A stretch of DNA of 64,000 nucleotides from Eubacteriales bacterium (GTDB taxonomy: Bacteria > Bacillota > Clostridia > Lachnospirales > Lachnospiraceae). Below are positions 1-9,600 of the stretch, piece by piece. Numbering within the stretch: position 1 is the stretch's first letter; the number at the start of each line of letters is the position of its first letter. A program made the position numbers and the translations under genes. The notes under the pieces were generated by a model. That model saw only the letters and a list, made by a program, of their open reading frames with translations. It was not told where the DNA came from and did no database searches. The stretch spans positions 1 through 64,000 of the forward strand of contig JAUNGM010000013.1 of NCBI GenBank assembly GCA_030524545.1, written 5' to 3'.

Positions 1-1
1 T

Positions 2-217
2 CCGAAAAGTGGAAATTTGGGAAAGGGGCGTGTCCACTTTATGGGATACATTTTACAGAGCGGAATTCGTGAAGGAAAGATTGAAGGAAAAAAGGAAGGA
101 ATAAAAGAAGGCAAAATCGAGCTGACCGTCAGTTTGATCCGTGACGGCCTGTTAAGCATTTCCGAAGGTGCCAAACGCCTTGACATGGAAGAAGAGGAAC
201 TTAAGAAGTATTTGTAG
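2..217 (+). CDS. C-terminal part of an Rpn-family nuclease/transposase-like protein (partial)
   Basis: The frame is open to the left edge of the window, so only the last ~70 residues are visible. They show an EGK/EGKKEG-type charged repeat (around codons 20-35) followed by a short helix ending in EEELKKYL, which is the usual tail of recombination-promoting nuclease/putative transposase proteins (PD-(D/E)XK superfamily) common in Lachnospiraceae. The catalytic domain would lie outside the window, so it cannot be told whether the gene is intact or a remnant. A bidirectional hairpin terminator follows it. Family assignment is from the tail pattern only. Confidence 0.5.
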   Translation, partial: PKSGNLGKGRVHFMGYILQSGIREGKIEGKKEGIKEGKIELTVSLIRDGLLSISEGAKRLDMEEEELKKYL

Positions 218-275
218 ACCGCACTCCCTACAAGGGATATAGGAACGGCTGCTGTTTTGGAAAATGAATACTGTA

Positions 276-312
276 GGAAAAGCCGGCTGTACAACATCTC
301 AGCCGGCTTTTC
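276..312. terminator. Bidirectional intrinsic terminator
   Basis: A 9-bp perfect stem (AGCCGGCTG at 281-289 with CAGCCGGCT at 300-308) has T-rich tracts on both strands. It lies between the convergent ends of the Rpn-like fragment and the sortase gene. Confidence 0.8.
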
Positions 313-380
313 GTCTTATGTGCTTTATGGTTAGGTATTTTATAAACAGTGTCGTGTAAAACTTCCGCTCACGAAATCCA

Positions 381-1232
381 TTATTTCTTTTTCTTCCTGT
401 CGTGGCGGCGTTTCAGCAGAATTGCAAGGATAATCACGCCTTCCACAGCCACGACACCTGCCATCATGAGCAGGAACCAGGGCCATACATCAATGAGACG
501 GCGGGCCATGGCAGCAGGCTGAAGCTGAGAAACAGTCTTTGCTTTCTCTTCCCCTGTATATTCGGTTCTGTGTCCGCGTACCAAAAGGCGATGGGTATTG
601 ATAGAATACGGAGTACACGTAACAAGAGTCACATAGTCTTCTCCCTTCACGATCTGCAGATCATCCGTATTATCCGGGTCTACGACTTTAATCTGATCCA
701 CTTCATATGCCAGCACCTCATCCAGAATATGAAGGAAAAATAAATCTCCCTCGGAAACCTTATCCATATTGGTAAACAGTTCTGCACTTGGCAGGCCGCG
801 GTGGCCGGTGAGGACACAGTGAGTGCTTTCGCCGCCGAGAGGAAATGAAGTCTCTTCTATGTAACCGACACCTTTCTGCAAAACGTCTGCGCTGGTGCCA
901 TAGTAAATAGGCAGGTTTACATCAATGACAGGGACCGTCAGGTAGCCAATGATTTCTCCCACATTAAGCATATCTACGTGGCTGACGCTTTCTGCTGCTT
1001 CTTCTGCTGCTTCCTGAATCACAGCATGTCCAAGCTGCTCATTGTACTGCTTCATGGCTTCCTTTGCCGCGTCAATGGATTCCTGATTCATATCGTTTAT
1101 CTCATCATTATAATTAACGATTGCCTGTGAAGCGTTCTTCTGCGCCAGAATATTGCTGACGATCGGATATGCAGCCAGGCCAATACCGGACAGAATCAGC
1201 ATTAAACTGAAAACTGTGGTGAGTTTTTTCAT
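381..1232 (-). CDS. Class C (pilin-polymerising) sortase
   Basis: This 283-aa membrane protein has the pilus sortase layout: an N-terminal membrane segment (about residues 5-28), an extracellular catalytic domain, and a C-terminal membrane segment (about 248-273) ending in a basic tail. The catalytic triad is visible as His in LTGHRG (about residue 141), Cys in TLVTC (about 205) and Arg in HRLLVRG. Class C sortases join pilin subunits through LPXTG-to-lysine isopeptide bonds. It is the last gene of the operon adhesin - major pilin - sortase, so its likely substrates are those two proteins. The Asp-Pro-aromatic lid motif typical of streptococcal class C enzymes is not present before the catalytic domain. 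A second paralogous sortase lies at 14128-14964. Confidence 0.93.
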   Translation of the reverse strand: MKKLTTVFSLMLILSGIGLAAYPIVSNILAQKNASQAIVNYNDEINDMNQESIDAAKEAMKQYNEQLGHAVIQEAAEEAAESVSHVDMLNVGEIIGYLTVPVIDVNLPIYYGTSADVLQKGVGYIEETSFPLGGESTHCVLTGHRGLPSAELFTNMDKVSEGDLFFLHILDEVLAYEVDQIKVVDPDNTDDLQIVKGEDYVTLVTCTPYSINTHRLLVRGHRTEYTGEEKAKTVSQLQPAAMARRLIDVWPWFLLMMAGVVAVEGVIILAILLKRRHDRKKKK

Positions 1233-1292
1233 ATGTCTCCGTCCCTTTCTTTATAGAATTCCGATAAAATATACTTCAGGATTTTGAGGCTC

Positions 1293-1366
1293 TTATACAG
1301 GATGCGGCACTGAAAAAAATCAGAGCCGCATCCTGTATAAAAGTCTCAGGCGGCGGAAACGCCGCC
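1293..1366 (-). promoter_or_regulatory. Two stem-loops between major pilin and sortase genes
   Basis: Reading the minus strand, a GC-rich 7-bp hairpin (1349-1366) is followed by a perfect 16-bp inverted repeat (arms 1293-1308 and 1325-1340). Neither is followed directly by a clean U-tract. They sit inside the pilus operon after the major pilin stop. Such hairpins could protect the pilin mRNA 3' end or act as a leaky terminator that keeps sortase lower than pilin; this is inference. Confidence 0.6.
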
Positions 1367-1452
1367 CTCGCCTTTTTGTTGCTGTTTATTTATTTTACTA
1401 TATTCTTAAAGGAGGTTTAAAGTTATTCGTTGTTTATTGATGTTTCTCATAT

Positions 1453-3582
1453 TTATGCAGTTTTCTTCCTGGAAGCCATAATAATCATCACACCTGCCAG
1501 CGCAAGAGCGATACCGCCAAAGGTGAAGATAATCGTACCCATGCCACCAGTGCTGGGAAGTTCAAATCCCTTGTTATTTTTTATCGTGGTCTTAATGATG
1601 CCATTATTACTAGTACCACCAGTAAATGTATCTGTTGTTACTGAAGTTGTTGTAACTTTTCCATTTGCATCTATACTAGTAGTAGTTGTTGTCTTTGTTG
1701 TAAACGTAACTGCAAGCTCGACTTCTACCGGATCCTTTAACAGATTATAACCTTCGTTTGTCTTAGTCTCTACGAGGTAATATTTACCCTCTTCCAATCC
1801 ATTTACTGTTATATTACCATTCTCATCTGTGGTCAAGACAGCACTACCATTTGCATCAACTTTATATACACCTACTGTTCCACTGGTAACTTCCGCAATC
1901 GGAATAATTTTTCCATCATCAGCCAGATCACTCTCTGTGATATCAGACGTTTTAGAACCACTATATTTATACAAATCAAATGTTACATCTGCTAATTTAG
2001 TACTTTCATTTTTTCCATCTATTTTTTCAACACCAATACCAAAGGTATATACTGTTGCCTGATCTTCAATTGTTTCTTTTGTTGGTTCTTTTGGCTGATT
2101 TGGATATAATTCATTTGTTGGAACTATATTATTTGAATAAAGAAGCCCTGCTGTGTTAAGGTTTCCAGCTTTACCATCATTTGCTATTTTTGCATCTTCA
2201 TTTAATCGCGTCTTAAATGTTACTGTAAGAAGAGTTGCCTCACCTTTTGCAAGTTTAGTTTTACCTGTCTTCGTAAATGTAATTGTCCAAATTCCACCTT
2301 TTGTATTCACTTTCGGAGCAACAACTGTATAATCGTCATTTTCTACTAAGTCTATATTCTTATCTGCACTTACAGTCAAATCTGCATTAGCCGGTTCATA
2401 AGTCAGCCCTGCGCTCATAGTATCTTTCAATTCATAAACGCTCATTTCACCAATCTTTGAAGGAACACTTGCCTCGACTTTCCATTCTACAAGTTCACCA
2501 ATACTTGCACTTGTTTCATTGTCATATGTAGCGCCATCCTTAACAGTCTTTTCCAGAGTTGGCTTTTCATTCATTACTTCGATTGTATAACCTAATGAGT
2601 CCTTTTCCTGATTGTCCTTATCAACTCCCTGGTCTTCTTTCTCCCCATCTCCATTTGTGTCATACCAGATATGAGATTTACCAGAAGGAGCAATTCTAAT
2701 TTCAAATTCATATGCTGAGGCAGCATCAAGAATATATCCTGCATTAGATCCTAAGCTTTTCTCAATAAACCTATATGTACCAGGCTCAAGATCTTCTACT
2801 GAAAAAGTACCGTTTGCATCAGTTATAAATAAACTTTTGCCGTTTGAATCGTTTTTCTCAATTACTTCCCATGTAGCATCTGATTTCTTATGCTGCAGAA
2901 CAAACTCTACGCCAGCAAGAGAAGCAGTTGTTGTATAATTTCCTGTTTTGCCTGCTTTGTGAAGAGTAATTCCTCCTCTGGAAACCGCATTTTTAGGATT
3001 TGCAGTCACATCATAAATCCACTTGTCCCCTGTTGAATCCGTCATCGGAATCGATACAATAAAATTAGCCGATTTAGATACAACATAGGTAGGTGCAGCA
3101 ATTTCTCTTACAGCATAAATACCAAGCGCAACATTAGAAAATGTAGCTATGCCTTTGTCGTTAGTTACTGCAGTCTTTGTAGGCGCTAAACCGCCATCTC
3201 CATCTGTTTCCTGAAACTTTATTTTTGCTGCTAAAGCATTATATTCCTCACTTGAAGTTGTTGCCTGTGCAATCTCCTCCAAATCCCCTTTGGTAAAGGA
3301 TGCCTCATCAACTGTAGGGATGTCTTCTACCGGTGTAACCTGTGTATCCACTACACCACTCGTTACACTCTGAGTAATATCAGCAATTTTATATATTGCA
3401 AATCTAACATCTTTAATTGCAGCCCCATCCGAATCTGTTTCCTGTTTACGGATTGTCAAACTTCCTGTTGTTGGTGTGGATGCTATTGTATCCGGTTCCT
3501 CTGCCAGCACCGGCACTGCCATCGTTGTAAATACCATAGCTGCGCTAAGTAATGCGGCAGCCAGTTTCTTAAGCTTTCTCAT
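1453..3582 (-). CDS. LPXTG-anchored major pilin (SpaH/EbpB/FimA type)
   Basis: This is the pilus shaft subunit, exported and polymerised by a class C sortase. The start was set at the ATG at 3582 because GAGAGG lies 7 bases upstream; a longer frame from 3612 has no such site. The protein (about 709 aa) starts with a signal peptide (KLKKLAAALLSAAMVF, cleavage near VLAEE). A pilin-type motif with the candidate acceptor lysine, VTANPKN, is near residue 194. Several Cna-B/SpaA-like beta domains carry E-box sequences: YAVREIAAPTY (~157), YRFIEK (~274) and YYLVETKTNEGY (~604), the last being the most canonical. The sorting signal FELPSTGG is near 674, followed by a membrane segment and RKKTA. Isopeptide self-crosslinking of the domains is expected from the family, not proven here. 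Base composition is more AT-rich than the neighbours. Confidence 0.94.
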   Translation of the reverse strand: MRKLKKLAAALLSAAMVFTTMAVPVLAEEPDTIASTPTTGSLTIRKQETDSDGAAIKDVRFAIYKIADITQSVTSGVVDTQVTPVEDIPTVDEASFTKGDLEEIAQATTSSEEYNALAAKIKFQETDGDGGLAPTKTAVTNDKGIATFSNVALGIYAVREIAAPTYVVSKSANFIVSIPMTDSTGDKWIYDVTANPKNAVSRGGITLHKAGKTGNYTTTASLAGVEFVLQHKKSDATWEVIEKNDSNGKSLFITDANGTFSVEDLEPGTYRFIEKSLGSNAGYILDAASAYEFEIRIAPSGKSHIWYDTNGDGEKEDQGVDKDNQEKDSLGYTIEVMNEKPTLEKTVKDGATYDNETSASIGELVEWKVEASVPSKIGEMSVYELKDTMSAGLTYEPANADLTVSADKNIDLVENDDYTVVAPKVNTKGGIWTITFTKTGKTKLAKGEATLLTVTFKTRLNEDAKIANDGKAGNLNTAGLLYSNNIVPTNELYPNQPKEPTKETIEDQATVYTFGIGVEKIDGKNESTKLADVTFDLYKYSGSKTSDITESDLADDGKIIPIAEVTSGTVGVYKVDANGSAVLTTDENGNITVNGLEEGKYYLVETKTNEGYNLLKDPVEVELAVTFTTKTTTTTSIDANGKVTTTSVTTDTFTGGTSNNGIIKTTIKNNKGFELPSTGGMGTIIFTFGGIALALAGVMIIMASRKKTA

Positions 3583-3687
3583 ACTCATTCCTCTCTTTCT
3601 TTTTTCATGCAATTCTAATGCTGCACCGCATGGGAGTATTAGTTTCTTTTTGATGCTATACTTTTGATTTATCTGTAAAATCTGCGC

Positions 3688-6600
3688 TCAGGAAGTTTTT
3701 CCCTCCCTTCTTCGCTTTTGTAACAGATACATAATAATTGCCAGCCCTGCCAGAATTGCTCCGGCGAGACTTATGATATATCGGCTCCAGCTTCCTGTCG
3801 CCGGAATATCAAACTTCTTCTGGTTTGTTATGGTGATAGAGATGGTGTTGTCCGTAACCACAACATTCTCACCATCCACCGTACATCCATTAGTTCGGTC
3901 AATCACAACTGTAATTGGATCCTTCAGCAGGCTGTAGCCTTCTGCTGTCTTTGTCTCTGTCAATCGATAGGTACCATCTGTCAGATTTTCAAAAACTGCC
4001 AAACCAAATGTTGGTTCATTTGTGACACCTGTTGTCTCCGTTACCGGAACACCTATTACCTCCCTGCTTGAATCCAGTTTTTCTAACTTAAATTCAACAC
4101 CGCCTAACAATTCATTTTTAACATTTACTTTTGTAATTTTAAGAATTGTCTTCGGACTGTAAGTATTCGTTATCGTAGTGGCAAAAGAACCAATTTGTAT
4201 ATCGTCAGCAACAGTTTCGGTTGTCTCTATCGTAACTTTATACGGTTCTATAAATCCGCCATTTTCCACCGGTTGATCGTTTGCGTCCAATTCTACAAAA
4301 CGGTATTCATATTTATTCCGTGTTTCCTGATTCTGAAAATTATCATATTCATCCAGGCCTTCAATGGAATAAATATAATCTTTCCACTTTCCTTCAAGAT
4401 ACCCCGGAGAAATAGTAATCTTTTCATATCCTGAAACCGTCTCATATTGCTGGTCTTCTCCATTTATTATTATTCTCCGCTGGAGTCGTACGTTAATAGA
4501 ATCCGGTGTATCTGTCATCTCTGTTCCATCAGCATTTTTCCAAACCTTTTTTACATTCACATTTACTACTGGCTTTTTTACATTGGTGAAAACAGTCTTG
4601 ACGATAACCTCTGCCGAGTTTCCCTCCTCATAACTAATCGTTCCTGTTGCAGTCTTTTCTGACAGACTCTGCTCTACACCATTGACCGTAATCTTTGAAA
4701 GAACTGACCCATCTGACGGCTGCTTTTCTTTAACAGAGAAATAGGTTCCTAACGGAATGCCATTAATGACAATCTCTTCTCCTGCTTTTAATGTAACTGC
4801 CGTTGTAATAGGTGCGTTTTCTAATGCCATACCTCCAATATCACTGAAGGAAACTTCAAATTCATATTCTCCGGTTAAATTTTCCGAACCAGTCTCCTGC
4901 TCTTTTCTTATAACCAGACTTCCTGTGTTTACTTTGTTGGTATAGACCACTTTAAGGTTTACCATATTGGTTGTATTGTCCGGTTCAAAATAGGAACGGA
5001 ATACAAAAGTGCTGTCTTCCGGTTTTTCCCCCTTATAAGCATTCTCTATTGTCTGTCCATCGTTGCTTCCTGTTATATACTTCTCAGTCCTCCCATCATC
5101 AACAGCATAATCTGGCACATTTACAAGTGCAGTAGCCTTTCTGCTTGTAACTGTATTTGAATCTTCCAGAATATACATAACTGCACTTTCATTTTCATAC
5201 ATAGTCCAGCTTGTAGAAAACAGCCTCTTAAATTCTTCAGTTACCGCCTTTTCCTCAAGCGCTATATAGCTTCCCCGTCTGAACTGATCATGGAAGGTGA
5301 CCGTCTCCCCGTTTTTCAGCACAAATTCTCCACTTGTACCGATTTCATAATTATTTCCGTTTGAAGAAGAATACTGGGCGCCCACCGGCGCTTTTAATAC
5401 ACTGTCCACTGCTGTTCCGTAATCCGGAATTTCATATTGCTTTGTAACAAAACCTGTCGAACCTGACATCAGCAAAGTGGAGGGGTAAAAGGTAAAGTCA
5501 CTGAGATAGATATCCCTTCCCCAGTTATAACCAAACTTGATCGCAGCCACCTGGCTATTAAATCCTCTGTCAGACTGTAGTTTACTTAAGTCTATTTTTA
5601 CAGTTACCCATTGATCATGGCTCATACTGGAAGTCCCATACACCTTACCGGACAGATAATCCGTTTTATTTCCCATTATATTGCCGGCGGTGTCTACCAA
5701 TTGCAGATACATATGCTGCAGGCCAGGGGTGTCATTATACCGGTAATAAAAACGGAATTCCAGATACTGCATATCGCTGATATCAATCGCTGAATTCAGT
5801 GTCATTGTGCCATACCGCTTATCACGATTGGTTCCTGTACTGTCATCCAGCCCGGCAGACCAGTGAACCGTATTCGTTTTTTCTCCGATCAGGTTCGGCT
5901 CCAGTTTGAATGTATTTCCCGGTGTAGGAGTATATGACACTCCGCTTGTAAGACTGATTGAAACCGGCTCCACCGGATTTGTCACAGCATCCTTTGTTCC
6001 ATAATGAGTAGCCAGATTCCGGATTCCAAAAGTAAAGATTGAAAGATTATCAAAAGCCTTTTTGAAGAGATCATTTACTTCTGTCTTATCAACTACTTTT
6101 TCAATCTGCAGTTTGTTTTCATCCGGAAAATTGAAGGTAATCTCCATATTGGATTCCCAAAGCCCGCGTTCCATGTAAAACATGGTCAGCGTATGATCTT
6201 TTTCGTAGATTCCATTTTTCAGGCTCTCTGGAAAGGCTGTTGTTACATTATCTTTATATCCGCCTGATGTATTATTATTTTTTACCTTGCTTACCCAGGC
6301 CGTTAAATCCTGGAAATTAATCCTTCCGGAAACAACACCATGGCCTCCTCCTACATCCAAAACCAGCTCATCATCGATATAAACCCAGACATCATCATCA
6401 CCGGAAAAATTAAACTCAATAGGGACTTTTTCATTATTGGTTGTCATAACCGTTCCATCCTTTGTCAGCCGGAACGTAAATTCAATCTTCTGTCCAAATC
6501 CATAATTTAACTGTGCTGCCTTTCCTGATTGACCGGTTGTATTAAACGGAAAATAATTTCCATTTTCAGTTGCAGGATACCCCGTATTTGCGGTTTGGCC

Positions 6601-9600
6601 TTTTACGCCTTCTGGCATTGACTTTAGAAAATATTCCTGTTGCGAATCATACTGAAGCTGAAGGTTTCTATTCTTTGTAGTGCTTTCATTATCCGCACTG
6701 TTAAAATACCAATATTCAACGGTTCCAGTCGCACTTGGTGAAGAGCCGCTTGTCATTGATTTTTTAATAAAAGGAAAAGAAACATCATGATAAACTTTTC
6801 CTAATACCGTATTTTTCGAATTTGACCCATTTAAGAAACTTTCGTTGAAAAATGGTGCTGCAAACACACTTCCATCGGAGCTTGACAGCGCAATATTCCC
6901 ATTCAAGAGACTCTTTGCAGCCAGACCCTGGGTGGCATTTTGGCCAGCCTGTGTAATTTCGGCACCGTTTCTTCCCCACATGGAGTTATTCTCATAGAAA
7001 AACTTCTTATATAAATCTGAGCTGCCGTTTTTATCAAATCCATACAGCCCTAATGTATCAGATATTTCTGTGAAATGAGATCCTTTGTAATTCTGGAAAT
7101 TCCCCCAATATAATGGATATTCCGCATTCACGCTGCTATAATAATCACTCAATGCCTGATTCAGTTGACGAAATGGCTGGTAAATTCTATGTGAGCCAAC
7201 TGTTGCCGCCGCATTATAATCATCCCTGTTATTACCATTCAGTTCATAATCTGTATAGTAATCATAAAGCGTTGTATTAAGATACAAAATATTGCTCTCT
7301 CTTGTAAATGACCCGTTTGGAACATCTACTACGGGTTTACCTTTTCCTGCTTCTGCATCTCTGACAGAGTAAACCTCATCCCAATATCCACCTCTGTTTC
7401 CACCTGTATATATTGCATCATCGCTGCTGTCACCATAAAAGCATGGGGCCACTAGATTGGTAGGGATATCCAGCATTGCTGTACCATCACCATTTTGTGC
7501 AGCAGTCTCATTTGAAGGATCTTTCCATCCTGTAAAACGAATTCTTGTATATCCTTCCGGCAGGTCAACTGCATATACATCTTTCCAGCTATCCTTTTCT
7601 GCCTTTGCCATGGCACCACTTATTGGCTCCTTACCTGTACCAGTTGCATAATAGTACACGACATCATCTGGATATGGGATACCATATTTACTTCCCTTGG
7701 CATCTTCAGTTCCAACATAGCTCAGTTTTGATAATGTGGCATCATAATATACTGTTCTTCCTCCGATTGTACCCCATGTAGAATCATCTGCAGTGCTTAC
7801 ATAGTGATAGCTGCACATAGAAGATTCATTATAAATGAAGCTTTCTACTCCGGTTTCACCTTCTCCCTGTCCGTAAAAATTAGAATAGGTATCACCCAGG
7901 ATCCTGCCATTTGCATCACAAAACTGAACATAAGAACATGCTTCGGTAGGAATGACAACTGAATATCTGTTATTTCCTGCTGAGGTCATTGTAATCTTAG
8001 AAACTTCGGCTAAATTATTGTCTTGTTTCTCATAAAAAATTGCTGTTATATTTTCTGTAAGACTCTCTGATCCTCTGTTTTCGAAGTAAATAGTCTTGTC
8101 TTGGAAAAACGTATGATCATCTGGATTAAAGGGAATATATTCCTCCCAACTTTCTGTTGCCGAATTGTATATTTTCCCACTAAACGAAGACGTTTTTGCC
8201 CAGTTCTTATTACTATCTGTATATATTTTCTCTAATGCATTATATTCTGCTACCCACTTCTCATTTTCAAAAGCCTGAAAAAGCATTCTTGAAAAACCGC
8301 CATATGGGCATTCCGAACTTGTAAAAGATACCGTATATACCTTTAATCCATTATAAGTTTGTCCAGTATATACCATATTCTTTAACTGATTATATGTATC
8401 AGAATCAGACTGAGGCTTTATAAATACTTTAACCTCATATCCATTTTTCGCCCATTCCTCTGGCTGTGCAAAGTATACAGTTACATCATCACTCACAGTC
8501 TGCGCCGCCGCACTCCACGTCATCGTCAGCATCTGGGCTCCGGCCAGGACGTCTACAGTCTTAACGCCTTGGACATTATTCTGGGTTTCATCCTCAGAAT
8601 CTGTCTCAGAAAGTTCTTCCGCTGCATCAGACTGCAGGAATTCTTCTATATCTTCAACCTGCTCGATGGGGGTATCTCCAAGTCCCACCAACTCCGTGCA
8701 GGCAATATTTACCGGTGCAGACAGGAGCTCCTGGGCTGCATCTGTGGGGGCAGATGATTCATCGGCCAAAAGCTCCGATTGAGAGGTATCATCGGCGGTG
8801 TTTTGATTGGGGTTGGGATCCGCCGCAGTGTCTGCATCATCGGAAACTGAGGGTTCTGCAGTTTCCTCTATTGGAACATACTGAACAGCTTTTACATCTA
8901 AAATAAGCTGTTTGTTGTAGTCCGCTTCTTCAGTGGTGTACGTAAGGCCCAGATAAAAGTCTGCGCTGCTTCCTGCCGGGAGAGTAAACTGCAGATAATC
9001 ATCTGTTACGGTACTCTCACCAGTTTCGGTATCGGCAGTTTCCTGCATTCTGGTAACCTTTAAGTTTTGTACACCTGCCGGGGTCTGTACGGCCTCCGGC
9101 AGTTCGGTTTCGAAAGCGGCCTCGGAGGCAAGTGCCGCTTCTTTTGAGAGACAGACTGCAGTTGCCACATCAGTGGCTGGCAGGCCAGTGGCAAGGTCTG
9201 TCAAGTGGATGGTAACTACAGAATCATACTTCGCCTCCGGCTGCAGATCCTGCGCCTGTACATGTACAGCGTAGGTTTGCCCGGAAACGGCAGTCTCTTC
9301 TATACGCTCTGTAGTATCTGTATCAGATTCCTGGAAAACCTCAGCACCCTCTTCCTTCGTTTCTTCAGATGCTTCCGGTTCATTTGTCATCATCTCTTCC
9401 GGGCCTTCACCCAGCTCTTTTGTCATGGTAACAAGGATGCGGGATGTATTCTCTTCCTGCTCAGACATATCGGCCTTTGAAATGTCTGCTTCCGTATCCT
9501 CGGTTTCTGTATTGTCTGTTTCTATATCTTCTGTTTCCTGATCTTCTTCATCATCAGTCGGGTTTTCTTCCTCATCGGTTCCGGATTTTTCTGAGTCATC

